Of a DNA stretch of 64,000 nt, positions 44,414 through 53,495 are shown piece after piece. This stretch comes from Rhizobium grahamii CCGE 502. GTDB lineage: Bacteria; Pseudomonadota; Alphaproteobacteria; Rhizobiales; Rhizobiaceae. Position 1 is the stretch's first letter; every line of letters starts with the position of its first letter. The DNA lies in contig NZ_AEYE02000014.1 of assembly GCF_000298315.2 (NCBI RefSeq), forward strand, positions 424,434 to 488,433. The letters run 5' to 3'. Below the pieces are notes generated by a model. It did no database searches, had not been told where the DNA came from, and was given only the letters and a program-made list of their open reading frames with translations. A program made the position numbers and the translations under genes.

Positions 44414-46027
44414 ATGAGTGCGTCTCTCTCCACGCGACTTCGGCATGCCGGCGCGGCACTCGCCTTGGCCCTCGCCTCCACCTCGCTCAGCTATGCAGCC
44501 GCGCATGCGCAGCAGGCGGCGCCGACCCAGAATACCGCAAAGCCGAACATCCTTGTCATTTTCGGCGACGACATTGGTCAAACGAACATCAGCGCTTATT
44601 CGATGGGCGTGATGGGCTACAAGACGCCCAACATCGATAGGATCGCCAAGGAAGGCATGCTGTTTACCGACTACTATGCCGAAAACAGCTGCACCGCCGG
44701 TCGCTCCACATTCATCACCGGCCAGGTTTGCCTTCGTACCGGTCTTTGCAAAGTCGGCATCCCCGGGGCAACGGTCGGCCTGCAGGCGCGCGACATTACC
44801 ATTGCACAGGCGCTGAAGCCGCTTGGCTATGCAACCGGACAGTTCGGTAAGAACCACCTTGGCGATCGCGACGAATTCCTGCCTACAAAGCACGGCTTCG
44901 ACGAGTTCTTCGGCAACCTCTACCATCTGAATGCCGAAGAGGAACCCGAGCGTCCCTATTACCCCAAGGATGACAAGGAGTTCGTCAAGACGAACTCACC
45001 ACGCGGCGTGTTGCATTCTTTCGCCGACGGCAGGGTCGACGACACCGGCGCCCTCAATCGCAAACGCATGGAAACGATCGACGATGAGACGACGGCGGCA
45101 GCAATCGATTTCATCCAGCGACAGACCAAGGAAGGCAAGCCCTTCTTCACCTGGATGAACACCACCCGCATGCACGCATTTACGCACGTGCGTGAGTCCA
45201 TGCAGGGTCAAAGCGGCATGGCCGGCAACGACTACGCAGACGGCATGCTCGAGCACGATGGCGACGTCGGCAAGCTTCTAAAGGCGCTGGACGATCTCAA
45301 CATCTCGGACAACACGATCGTCGTGTACACGACCGACAACGGCCCGAACCAGTGGTCATGGCCGGACGCCGCCACGACGCCGTTCCGAAGCGAAAAAGAT
45401 ACGAATTGGGAAGGTGCTTTCCGTGTCCCGGCAATCGTCAGGTGGCCCGGCCACATCAAGGCGGGTGAAGTCTCGAACCAGATGATGTCTGGCCTCGACT
45501 GGTTTCCGACACTCCTGGCAGCGGCAGGCGACAGCGAAGTGAAGGACAAGCTGTTGTCTGGCACCACCATCAACGGAAACCAGTTCAAGGTTCATTTGGA
45601 CGGCTATAATCAGCTGCCCTATCTGACTGGACAGGATCCGAAATCGGCTCGACGTGACTTCTTCTACTTCAACGACGACGGTCTGCTTGTAGCCTATCGC
45701 TGGGATGACTGGAAACTGGTGTTCTCGGAACAACGCCAACCGGGCGGCTTCCAGGTCTGGGCGAACCCCTTCACCAGCCTGCGTGTCCCCAAGGTGTTCA
45801 ATCTCCGGATGGATCCGTACGAACGCGCCGACAGCGTGTCGGACCAGTATTACGACTGGATGACCAAGAATGCGTACCTTGCACAATACGGCGTCTGGAG
45901 GGTTGCTCCGTTCCTGCAAACCTTCAAGGACTACCCGCCGAGTCAGCGGCCAGCAAGCTTCAGCGTCGACCAGATGATCGACGCTCTCATGAGCTCGCTG
46001 GAAGCGAGCCCAGGAGCAGGCAAATAG
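44414..46027 (+). CDS. Periplasmic arylsulfatase-family sulfatase
   Basis: A 537-residue type I sulfatase. Residues 1-33 are a signal peptide (cut near AHAQ). Metal ligands are in VIFGDDIGQ (Asp52, Asp53). The modification site is C-T-A-G-R at 93-97 inside NSCTAGRSTFITGQ, where Cys93 would be converted to formylglycine. Further active-site blocks are GKNHLGD and TTDNGPNQWSWPD. It hydrolyses a sulfate ester in the periplasm; substrate unknown. Because its site is the cysteine type, it needs a formylglycine-generating enzyme; one is encoded 6.5 kb downstream. GGGAG ribosome site. Confidence 0.92.
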   Translation: MSASLSTRLRHAGAALALALASTSLSYAAAHAQQAAPTQNTAKPNILVIFGDDIGQTNISAYSMGVMGYKTPNIDRIAKEGMLFTDYYAENSCTAGRSTFITGQVCLRTGLCKVGIPGATVGLQARDITIAQALKPLGYATGQFGKNHLGDRDEFLPTKHGFDEFFGNLYHLNAEEEPERPYYPKDDKEFVKTNSPRGVLHSFADGRVDDTGALNRKRMETIDDETTAAAIDFIQRQTKEGKPFFTWMNTTRMHAFTHVRESMQGQSGMAGNDYADGMLEHDGDVGKLLKALDDLNISDNTIVVYTTDNGPNQWSWPDAATTPFRSEKDTNWEGAFRVPAIVRWPGHIKAGEVSNQMMSGLDWFPTLLAAAGDSEVKDKLLSGTTINGNQFKVHLDGYNQLPYLTGQDPKSARRDFFYFNDDGLLVAYRWDDWKLVFSEQRQPGGFQVWANPFTSLRVPKVFNLRMDPYERADSVSDQYYDWMTKNAYLAQYGVWRVAPFLQTFKDYPPSQRPASFSVDQMIDALMSSLEASPGAGK

Positions 46028-46090
46028 TTGGCATCATGACCGGGGTCGTCGCTCTCGAACGGCCCCGCTCAATGTCCGTAAGGGGGAGTC

Positions 46091-47068
46091 ATGACGGCAC
46101 GCGACGATATTCTCGCTCTCGGCAAACGGGTCGGGCAGTCAATTATTGGCCAGGAGACGATGGTGGAGCGGTTGTTGCTCGGCCTTCTGGCGAACGGCCA
46201 TCTTCTTGTCGAAGGTTTGCCGGGTCTCGCGAAGACACGCGCAATCAAGAGCTTGGCAAAGAATCTCGATGCGGAACTTTCGCGTATTCAGTTCACCCCT
46301 GACCTACTGCCCGCCGACATTACCGGCTCGGAGATCTATTTCAGCGAAGGCGGCAAGGGTGAGTTCAAGTTCCAGCAAGGGCCAATCTTCGCCAGCCTGA
46401 TCCTCGCCGACGAAGTCAATCGCGCACCGGCCAAGGTGCAGTCCGCGCTTCTTGAGGCAATGGAGGAGCGGCAGGTGACGGTCGGCGGAAAGAGCTATCC
46501 CTTGCCTGACCTCTTCATGGTCATGGCAACGCAGAACCCGATCGAGCAAGAGGGCACCTACCCGCTCCCCGAAGCGCAGCTCGATCGCTTCCTCATGCAT
46601 GTCGAGGTCGGCTACCCCGATGGCAAGTCTGAAGCGGCGATCATGCGTTTGAACCGGGACGAAGAGAATGCAGCGCACGGTGGAACCAAGCCTGCCGAGC
46701 AGCAGAAACTCAACCCCCAATCTGTCTTCGATGCCCGCAAGGAGATTGGCGCAGTTACGGTTTCCGATCCGGTCGAGGCTTACATCGTCGCGCTGGTGCT
46801 CGCGACGCGTTATCCCGACAAATACGACAAGGACTTGGCGAAGCTGCTGCAGGTCGGCATCAGCCCGCGCGGCGTCATCGGTCTCGACAAGGTTTCGCGA
46901 TCCTACGCCTGGTTCAAGGGGCGGGACTACGTGACGCCCGATGACGTCAAGGCGATCGTCAACGACGTCTTCCGCCACCGCCTCATTCTATCCTACGAAG
47001 CGCATGCGTCGAACACGACGCCTGACCAGGTAATCAATCGCATCGTCGAGCTCGTGGCCGTCTCGTGA
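46091..47068 (+). CDS. moxR: MoxR-family AAA ATPase
   Basis: A 325-residue AAA+ ATPase of the MoxR group, a presumed chaperone for metal-dependent or VWA-domain proteins. Walker A is GLPGLAKTRA near residue 43, Walker B LADEVNRAPAK, sensor ATQNPIEQEGTYPLPEAQLDRF. The ATG has a GGGGGAG ribosome site. It lies 63 bases after the sulfatase, apparently in the same transcript, and 10 bases before the DUF58 gene. MoxR plus DUF58 plus VWA proteins is the standard Bat (aerotolerance) gene set. Confidence 0.93.
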   Translation: MTARDDILALGKRVGQSIIGQETMVERLLLGLLANGHLLVEGLPGLAKTRAIKSLAKNLDAELSRIQFTPDLLPADITGSEIYFSEGGKGEFKFQQGPIFASLILADEVNRAPAKVQSALLEAMEERQVTVGGKSYPLPDLFMVMATQNPIEQEGTYPLPEAQLDRFLMHVEVGYPDGKSEAAIMRLNRDEENAAHGGTKPAEQQKLNPQSVFDARKEIGAVTVSDPVEAYIVALVLATRYPDKYDKDLAKLLQVGISPRGVIGLDKVSRSYAWFKGRDYVTPDDVKAIVNDVFRHRLILSYEAHASNTTPDQVINRIVELVAVS

Positions 47069-47078
47069 GGATCGCGCA

Positions 47079-48029
47079 ATGCCGGCAAATCCTGATGCAG
47101 AAGGTGTCCATGTCTCTACCAGCCAGTTGGTGGCCCTGGAAGGCCGCGCCCGTGATCTGAGCTTCGTCCACAAGGCAAAGAGCCACCGCCTGCTCGCCGG
47201 TCGCATGCAATCCTCGATGCGTGGCCGTGGGCTGACGTTCGAGGAATTGCGGGATTATCTGCCGGGTGACGACATCCGCACGATCGATTGGCGCGTCACC
47301 GCACGCACGACCAAGCCGGCAGTCCGCGTCTATTCCGAAGAAAAGGAGCGGCCGGCACTGGTCGTCGTGGATCAGCGCATCAACATGTTCTTCGGCAGTC
47401 GGCGGTCGATGAAGTCGGTGACGGCGGCGGAGGCTGCCATGCTCTGCGCCTGGCGCATTCTCGGCTCCGGCGACCGCGTCGGAGGCTTCGTCTTTAATGA
47501 CACGCGGATCGATGAAATCCGCCCGCATCGCAGCCGGGAGGCGGTGATTGGCTTTGCCGACCGGATTGCGACCCAGAATGCCGAGTTGAGTGCAGATTTT
47601 GCCGGAGCATCATCCCCGACTGCGCTCGACGCTGTTGTCGAGCGCGTCACCAGCATCGCACATCACGATCATCTTATCATCGTTATCAGCGACTTCGACG
47701 GCCACACCGCGGCGACCCGCGACAGACTGCTCCGCCTCTCCGCGCACAACGATGTCATCTGCCTTCTCGTATACGATCCCTTCATGCTGGAACTGCCGCA
47801 ATCCGGCGACATCGTCGTCAGCGGCGGCAACCTCCAGGCGGAACTCGCACTTCGGCAGGGCAGCGTGCGCCAGGCGATTGACCGCTTCGCACGCGAACGC
47901 GGTGAGGAACTGCGCGCATGGCAGCGCGAACTTGGGCTTCCCATGCTGCCAGTCTCGACGGCGGAGGAGACAGCCCCGCAACTTCGTAAGCTGCTGGAGC
48001 AGACGGCTTGGCGCCAGAGGAGGCGATGA
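47079..48029 (+). CDS. DUF58 domain protein
   Basis: A 316-residue protein with the DUF58 signature: RLLAGRMQSSMRGRGLTFEELRDYLPGDDIRTIDWRVTARTTKPAVRVYSEEKER (read in blocks), followed by a VWA-like fold region (LIIVISDFDG). No membrane segments, unlike many DUF58 proteins. It is the usual adaptor partner of MoxR in Bat operons. Its stop overlaps an ATG of the next gene (ATGA). Confidence 0.9.
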   Translation: MPANPDAEGVHVSTSQLVALEGRARDLSFVHKAKSHRLLAGRMQSSMRGRGLTFEELRDYLPGDDIRTIDWRVTARTTKPAVRVYSEEKERPALVVVDQRINMFFGSRRSMKSVTAAEAAMLCAWRILGSGDRVGGFVFNDTRIDEIRPHRSREAVIGFADRIATQNAELSADFAGASSPTALDAVVERVTSIAHHDHLIIVISDFDGHTAATRDRLLRLSAHNDVICLLVYDPFMLELPQSGDIVVSGGNLQAELALRQGSVRQAIDRFARERGEELRAWQRELGLPMLPVSTAEETAPQLRKLLEQTAWRQRRR

Positions 48030-48031
48030 CC

Positions 48032-48556
48032 ATGGAGCCCGCCGGCACCCCGTTAGACCCAATGACCGAAACCGCGCTCCGCTCGCTCAAGGACATAGCC
48101 TTGCCGCCAGCGGTCTCCTGGATGCCTCAGACATGGGGTTGGGCCGTCCTAGCGATGATCCTGGCGCTGATCCTTGCCGCGGCGTTTCTCCTTTGGCTTC
48201 GCCGTTATCGCGCCAACGCCTACCGGCGCGAGGCGCTGGCGCTGCTTGCCGGCGTTGAAGCGAAGATCCGCGATCCCGAAACACGGCAGTCAGGCGTTCA
48301 AGACCTCGCAGTGCTCTTAAAGCGTGTTGCCCTGGCCGGCTGGCCGCGCACCGACGTTGCATCCCTCGCCGGGGCCGCCTGGGTGAAGTTTCTCGAAGCC
48401 CATGGTGATCGTACCAACAGCCAGGCACTGCAAGCCGTGCTTGACGATCTCGAATATCACGCCAGCAAAGGGATCGGCGCGACGCAACCGAATACCGAGG
48501 CCGAATTGATTGCCGGTGCGCACAACTGGATCGAGCGTCATCATGTATCAGCTTGA
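48032..48556 (+). CDS. DUF4381 membrane protein
   Basis: A 174-residue protein with one membrane segment (WAVLAMILALILAAAFLLWL, about 39-58) and a cytoplasmic helical domain containing LKRVALAGWPRTDVASLAGAAWVKFLE, typical of DUF4381. Found only in Bat-type operons between DUF58 and VWA genes. ATG 48032 is preferred because GGAGG lies 8 bases upstream; the ATG at 48026, overlapping the DUF58 stop, is only 2 bases from that site. Overlaps the next gene by 14 bases. Confidence 0.83.
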   Translation: MEPAGTPLDPMTETALRSLKDIALPPAVSWMPQTWGWAVLAMILALILAAAFLLWLRRYRANAYRREALALLAGVEAKIRDPETRQSGVQDLAVLLKRVALAGWPRTDVASLAGAAWVKFLEAHGDRTNSQALQAVLDDLEYHASKGIGATQPNTEAELIAGAHNWIERHHVSA

Positions 48557-49529
48557 TCATCCATGGCTGCTGGCGTTGCTGCCGCTACCCCTGATGATCT
48601 GGTGGTTGTTGCCCGCCCACCATGAAACGTCGGCATCCGTTCGCTTGCCTTTCTTTGACCAGGTCGCAAGCGCGGTCGGCATCACGCCGACCTCCGGCTC
48701 GGTAATCGCCCGGCGCAGTTGGCCGCAACTGATTGCCGAAGCCCTTGCCTGGTGCCTTATCGTGCTCGCCCTCACCCGCCCACAATTCGTCGAGCCGCCG
48801 ATCGAGAAGGTCGAACCGCAGCGTGACCTGATGCTCGCGCTCGATCTTTCGCAATCCATGGATACCCGCGACTTCCGTGCCCCTGATGGGACGACGCATC
48901 CGCGCGTCGATGCAGTCCGGAGCGTTGTCGCCGATTTCGTTGCGAAGAGGCCCGGCGATCGCATCGGCCTGATCGCCTTTGGTGACGCTCCCTACCCGCT
49001 GGTCCCCTTCACGATGGACCATCGTACGGTTCAGGCAATGATTGCCGAAACCTTACCCGGGATGGCCGGACCGCGTACAGCGCTTGGCGATACGATCGGT
49101 CTTGCCATCAAGATGTTTGAAAACACCACCGTGCCTGAAAAAGTGCTGATCGTCCTGACCGACGGCAACGACACGGCCAGCAAGATGCCGCCGGCAAAAG
49201 CCGCCGACATAGCCAAGCAGAAGGGCGTGGTTATCCATACGGTCGGCATAGGCGATCCGGCCGCAACCGGCGAAGAAAAACTGGACACCACAGCCCTGCA
49301 AAAGATCGCCAGCGACACCGGTGGCCGCTACTTCTTCGGCGGCGACCAGAGCCAGCTTGCCGCGATCTATGACGAGCTCGACAAGATCACCCCGGAGGAT
49401 CAGAAGAACCTCTCGTGGCGGCCGCGCATCGAACTCTTTCACTGGCCGCTCGGCGCGGCAATCGCAGTGCTCGCACCGTATTACTGTGCAGCCGCGGCCG
49501 GCGGCCTTCTTCGGAGGTCCGCCGCATGA
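48543..49529 (+). CDS. batA: BatA-type VWA membrane protein
   Basis: A 328-residue von Willebrand factor A protein anchored by N-terminal segments (PWLLALLPLPLMIWWLLP and IAEALAWCLIVLAL) and a C-terminal one (AAIAVLAPYYCAAAAGGLL). The MIDAS metal site is complete: DLSQS near residue 95, a threonine in AGPRTALGD, and Asp in IVLTDGND. The domain faces the periplasm. Together with the next protein it forms the Bat complex, linked in other bacteria to oxidative and envelope stress tolerance. Confidence 0.9.
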   Translation: MYQLDHPWLLALLPLPLMIWWLLPAHHETSASVRLPFFDQVASAVGITPTSGSVIARRSWPQLIAEALAWCLIVLALTRPQFVEPPIEKVEPQRDLMLALDLSQSMDTRDFRAPDGTTHPRVDAVRSVVADFVAKRPGDRIGLIAFGDAPYPLVPFTMDHRTVQAMIAETLPGMAGPRTALGDTIGLAIKMFENTTVPEKVLIVLTDGNDTASKMPPAKAADIAKQKGVVIHTVGIGDPAATGEEKLDTTALQKIASDTGGRYFFGGDQSQLAAIYDELDKITPEDQKNLSWRPRIELFHWPLGAAIAVLAPYYCAAAAGGLLRRSAA

Positions 49530-51085
49530 TCGAAGACTTCCATTTCCTTCGTCCCTGGTGGCTCCTTGCGATCTTCTTACCGATCGGGATCGTGTGGCTC
49601 GCTTCGCGCTCGGGCAACGCCCGCAATCGCTGGAAAGATATCATCGCCCCTCACCTTCTGGAGAAGCTGATCGTCGATGCATCTGGGGGCTCTCGCGTGC
49701 GTCCGTCTTGGTTGCTTTCCGCAGTCCTTACCTTGGCCGTGTTCGGCGTCGCCGGCCCGACGTGGGAGCGCGAGGCACCACCCTTTGTGGAAGATACCGC
49801 GCCGCTGGTGCTCGCCGTCGACCTATCGCCGACGATGGACGCGATCGATCTCACGCCTTCGCGGCTCGAACGCGCCAAGTTGAAAATCAAAGACATTATC
49901 GCCCAGAGGCAGGGCGCCAGGACTGCCGTCATCGCCTATGCCGGATCGGCCCATCTCGTCCTCCCGCTGACCGACGACGCCTCACTGATCGACACATACG
50001 CCGACGCGCTGGCTACCCGCATAATGCCGGTCGACGGCAAGGACACAGCGGCAGCGCTTACCGCGGCGGAACAGGCACTCTCCGAAGGTGGCGTGGCCGG
50101 CACCGTTGTCTTCATCACCGACGGGGTCGAGCAGAACGCTTTCGACGCATTCAAGCGGAAATCAGACAACGGCATCCTGATCCTCGGCGTCGGTACGGCC
50201 GAAGGCGGTCCTGTCAAGACAGCGGACGGAGGCTTTCTCACCGGCACCGGAGGCAGCCGCGTTTTTGCCAAGCTCGATATCGACGCGCTGAAGAATTTGC
50301 ACGCGCTGACCGGCGTTGATGTCGCCACTATCACCGATGACGACGCAGACGTCCGCTGGATCGCGCAGCGGGTGGCAACCAACTTCGCGCAGAAGAAATC
50401 GGAGCAAGGAGACCGCTGGAAGGATGCCGGCTGGCTGCTGCTTGCACCGGCAGCGGTGCTCTTCGCGCTGACCTTTCGGAGTGGATGGGTCGTCCGGCTC
50501 GGAGCGGCGTTTATCTTGGCAAGACTGGTACTCATGCCGACTTCTTCACATGCAGCCGGCTTCGCCGACATGTGGTTGACACCCGATCAACAAGGGAGGA
50601 TTGCGTTCGAGCGTGGCAACTACGATGGTGCGGCAACTCGCTTTCACGATCCGATGTGGCGCGGCGTAGCGCTCTATCGCGCCGGCAAATTCGCGGAGGC
50701 TGTCGATGCGTTCGCCGCGGTCGACAGCGCCGAAAGCTGGTACAATCAGGGAAACTCCCTGTTGTTTCTTTCGAAGTTTGAAGAGGCGGTCACGGCCTAC
50801 AAAAAGGCACTGGAGAAACGAAAGGATTGGCCGGAGGCGAAGGCCAATCTGGCGATTGCCGAGAACCTGCTGGCGACCCAAAAGGACGAAGAGCAAGAGC
50901 AGCAGCAAGATCCGAACGAGAAGCCGGACGAGGTCAAGTTCGACGACAAGGGAAAAAAGGGCAAGGCTGGACAAGTCGATGTTGCCGAGCAAACCTCCGA
51001 GATGTGGATGAAAAACCTCCAGGTTAGCCCCGCCGATTTGATGGCGCGAAAGTTCGCGATCGAAGTGCAGGAGAAGAAGCCGTGA
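49526..51085 (+). CDS. BatB/BatC fusion: VWA domain plus TPR
   Basis: A 519-residue protein combining what are separate BatB and BatC proteins in Bacteroides. Order: two N-terminal membrane segments, VWA domain (about 88-290) with MIDAS DLSPT, Thr and FITDG, two further segments (ALTFRSGWVVRLGAAFI region), then a TPR module (AESWYNQGNSLLFLSKFEEAVTAYKKALEKRKD, split) and an acidic Glu/Gln tail. In DLSPT the last MIDAS serine is a threonine. The ATG overlaps the batA stop as ATGA, with CGGAGG upstream. Confidence 0.88.
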   Translation: MIEDFHFLRPWWLLAIFLPIGIVWLASRSGNARNRWKDIIAPHLLEKLIVDASGGSRVRPSWLLSAVLTLAVFGVAGPTWEREAPPFVEDTAPLVLAVDLSPTMDAIDLTPSRLERAKLKIKDIIAQRQGARTAVIAYAGSAHLVLPLTDDASLIDTYADALATRIMPVDGKDTAAALTAAEQALSEGGVAGTVVFITDGVEQNAFDAFKRKSDNGILILGVGTAEGGPVKTADGGFLTGTGGSRVFAKLDIDALKNLHALTGVDVATITDDDADVRWIAQRVATNFAQKKSEQGDRWKDAGWLLLAPAAVLFALTFRSGWVVRLGAAFILARLVLMPTSSHAAGFADMWLTPDQQGRIAFERGNYDGAATRFHDPMWRGVALYRAGKFAEAVDAFAAVDSAESWYNQGNSLLFLSKFEEAVTAYKKALEKRKDWPEAKANLAIAENLLATQKDEEQEQQQDPNEKPDEVKFDDKGKKGKAGQVDVAEQTSEMWMKNLQVSPADLMARKFAIEVQEKKP

Positions 51086-52392
51086 GGATCATCTGGGCTA
51101 TATTGACCTTTGCTTCGATGGCATCCGCAGCCCTTGCCGCCGAACCTTTTGCACGAGTGACGATCGACGACAGCGATAGCATCGTGCCGGGACAACAGGT
51201 GCAGGTGACTGTCGATGTCTTTGCCCCGAATTTCTTCACCTCACCGCCGCAGTTTCCGCTGTTCGACGTTCCGAACGCACTCGTCACGCTGCCTGACGAG
51301 CGTGCTCAGAACATCACCGAAACGATTGATGGGGTGCAATATTCCGGCATTCGACGAAACTATGCGATCGTGCCCGAGATCGCCGGCACATTCGCCCTCC
51401 CCCCGGCAAAGATCGAATTCAGCTATTCCGATGACGGCAAGTTCGTGCGCGGCACGGCGCAACTGCCGCCGACGCAGTTTACGGTTGCGTCTCCGATCGG
51501 CAGCGACGGCACCACACTACCTTTCGCCGCCCGCGGTGTGACGATCACCCAATCCTTCGATCGTGATCCTGCCAAGCTCAAGGCTGGCGAAGCCATCGTG
51601 CGAACCGTGGTGGTCTTTGCTGAAAACACTCAGGCGATGATGATCCCGCCGCTGGAGATCGCGCAGGCGTCGGGCCTGCAAACCTATACGCAATCACCGC
51701 AGTTGGGGGATGGGGTTACCCGTGACAGGGCTGTGGGAAGCTCGCGAACGGAGACTGTCACCTACGTCGCAGCAGCGGCAGGATCCTTTCAGATCCCGCC
51801 AATCACCCTCGATTGGTTCGACACCGAAGCCAAGTCGACCAAGACTGCCTCGTTGCCTGCCGTTGCCGTGACCGTAGCCGACGCGCAGCCAACGGCCGAG
51901 GGCATTGCACCGCAAGTTCAGGCAAGCGATCCCGCAGCCCGCGTGCAGCAGCGTTCTATGCGCGCGATCGCAGTCGCGGTCTTGTTACTCATCGCTCTAG
52001 GCGCCGTCTTCATGGGCATCCGCTATTGGTTCCCACCGGTGCAGCAGTGGTTCGCGCGGCGGCAGCGGATGCGCGCCATTTCCGAACCGCAGCTTTTCCG
52101 CAGGCTCATTGATGCCGTCAAGCACGGGACCCCGCAGGACATCTACGCCTGTTTTGATGGTTGGTGCCGAGCTATCGGCTATCGGACAGGTTCTGCATGG
52201 GCAACAGGCTGCGGCGACGACGATCTTTCGCGGCGGGTCCAAGAACTCGACCGGCTGCTATACGCGCCCGGTTCGCACAACGAGACCCTTGATCGGGCAG
52301 CGCTGGCAGCCGCGATTACCCGAAACAGGATGGCGCGGGTGCAACCGTTGCACCCTGCGCGTGGCCATCCCCTGCCCGAGTTGAACCCATAG
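51082..52392 (+). CDS. batD: BatD-family protein
   Basis: A 436-residue protein with a signal peptide of about 20 residues (ASAALAAEP). Beta-rich periplasmic oxygen-tolerance domains follow (RVTIDDSDSIVPGQQVQVTVDVF; AGTFALPPAKIEFSY; AGSFQIPPITLDWF). A membrane segment (AIAVAVLLLIALGAVFMGI, about 295-313) and a cytoplasmic helical tail complete it. Starts with GTG overlapping the stop of the preceding gene. Closes the Bat operon; the next gene has its own conserved upstream motif. Confidence 0.85.
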   Translation: MRIIWAILTFASMASAALAAEPFARVTIDDSDSIVPGQQVQVTVDVFAPNFFTSPPQFPLFDVPNALVTLPDERAQNITETIDGVQYSGIRRNYAIVPEIAGTFALPPAKIEFSYSDDGKFVRGTAQLPPTQFTVASPIGSDGTTLPFAARGVTITQSFDRDPAKLKAGEAIVRTVVVFAENTQAMMIPPLEIAQASGLQTYTQSPQLGDGVTRDRAVGSSRTETVTYVAAAAGSFQIPPITLDWFDTEAKSTKTASLPAVAVTVADAQPTAEGIAPQVQASDPAARVQQRSMRAIAVAVLLLIALGAVFMGIRYWFPPVQQWFARRQRMRAISEPQLFRRLIDAVKHGTPQDIYACFDGWCRAIGYRTGSAWATGCGDDDLSRRVQELDRLLYAPGSHNETLDRAALAAAITRNRMARVQPLHPARGHPLPELNP

Positions 52393-52417
52393 GATGACGT
52401 ATCGGATTCCGGCAAAT

Positions 52418-52457
52418 GTAACGTTTTGCGGAAGCCGTGTTACCGTAACGTACTTAC
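52418..52457 (+). promoter_or_regulatory. Conserved motif before the formylglycine-generating enzyme gene
   Basis: GTTACCGTAACGTACTTAC at 52439-52457, identical to the copy at 44261. The companion box GTAACGTTTTG at 52418 is again exactly 21 bases upstream. Sequence beyond the motif is not conserved between the two sites, which argues for an operator rather than a shared -10 region. The start codon lies 49 bases downstream. Confidence 0.65.
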
Positions 52458-52506
52458 GGGAAAGGCAAAGCACGGCGATACTCAAGGCAAGCTCTCGGAG
52501 GCGATG

Positions 52507-53481
52507 ATGGCATTGGCATTTGATACCGGACACCGGCCGCAACGTCAGGGCCACGAGCAGGGCGACCTCGTCTGGATACCCGGACGGACTTTTGTGATGG
52601 GTTCCAACGACCACTATCCGGAAGAGGCTCCGGCGCATCCCGTTACCGTGGACGGCTTCTGGATCGAGGCAACGCCGGTGACAAACCGCAAGTTCCAGGA
52701 ATTTGTCAAAGCGACCGGCCACATTACGGTGGCCGAGAAAGCGCCCGACCCCAAGGACTACCCAGGAGCCCTACCGAACATGCTGCGAGCCGGGTCGCTG
52801 GTGTTCACGCAGCCCAAATCCGTGACCGGTAGCGACATCTCGCAATGGTGGAAATTCAAGTTCGGAGCCAACTGGCGGCGTCCGTATGGCGGCTTAAGCG
52901 ATCTTCGTGGCAAGCTCGACCATCCAGTCGTCCACGTCGCCTATGCCGATGCGAAAGCTTATGCGGAATGGGCCGGCATGGACCTACCGACGGAAGCCGA
53001 GTGGGAACTGGCCGCACGCGGCGGGCTTGAAGACACCGAGTTTGCCTGGGGAGACGAACTGATGCCTGATGGTGTTGCTATGGCCAACACTTGGCAAGGC
53101 ACGTTTCCGACCCATAGCACGAAGCCCGCCGGTAAGGACCGAACGACAGCCGTACGTACCTTTCCGCCAAATGGCTACGGAGCCTATGACATGATCGGCA
53201 ATGTCTGGGAGTGGACGACGGACTACTGGTCAACACGTCAGCCGGAGCCCGCTGCGAAAGCCTGCTGCATTCCTGAGAACCCTCGCGGCGGCGCAAGAGA
53301 GGCTAGCTACGATCCCAACCAGCCGAATATTCTTATTCCGAGGCGCGTACTGAAGGGCGGCTCACATCTTTGCGCTCCGAATTATTGCCGCCGCTATCGA
53401 CCGGCGGCACGTCACGCCGAGCCGGAAGATACCTCGACCAGCCATGTCGGCTTTCGTTGCATCAAACGTGTCGCAACCTGA
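52507..53481 (+). CDS. Formylglycine-generating enzyme (SUMF1 family)
   Basis: A 324-residue FGE-sulfatase domain protein. It starts with LVWIPGRTFVMGSNDHYPEEAPAH split over the first strand, continues with PVVHVAYADAKAYAEWAG, LPTEAEWELAARGG and YDMIGNVWEWTTDYW. It carries both active-site cysteines as C-x4-C (Cys289 and Cys294 in SHLCAPNYCRRYR), needed for copper-dependent oxidation of the sulfatase cysteine to formylglycine. No signal peptide, so it acts before export. Start 52507 is chosen for GGAGG at 5 bases; ATG 52504 is the alternative. The expected client is the sulfatase at 44.4 kb. Confidence 0.92.
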   Translation: MALAFDTGHRPQRQGHEQGDLVWIPGRTFVMGSNDHYPEEAPAHPVTVDGFWIEATPVTNRKFQEFVKATGHITVAEKAPDPKDYPGALPNMLRAGSLVFTQPKSVTGSDISQWWKFKFGANWRRPYGGLSDLRGKLDHPVVHVAYADAKAYAEWAGMDLPTEAEWELAARGGLEDTEFAWGDELMPDGVAMANTWQGTFPTHSTKPAGKDRTTAVRTFPPNGYGAYDMIGNVWEWTTDYWSTRQPEPAAKACCIPENPRGGAREASYDPNQPNILIPRRVLKGGSHLCAPNYCRRYRPAARHAEPEDTSTSHVGFRCIKRVAT

Positions 53482-53495
53482 TCAGGAGTGTCCCG

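Noticed and set aside
46036-46090. A further copy of the conserved regulatory motif before moxR (gtccgtaaggggg)
   Set aside because: It matches only a few positions of the motif and mainly reflects the ribosome site. MoxR is more likely read from the sulfatase promoter.
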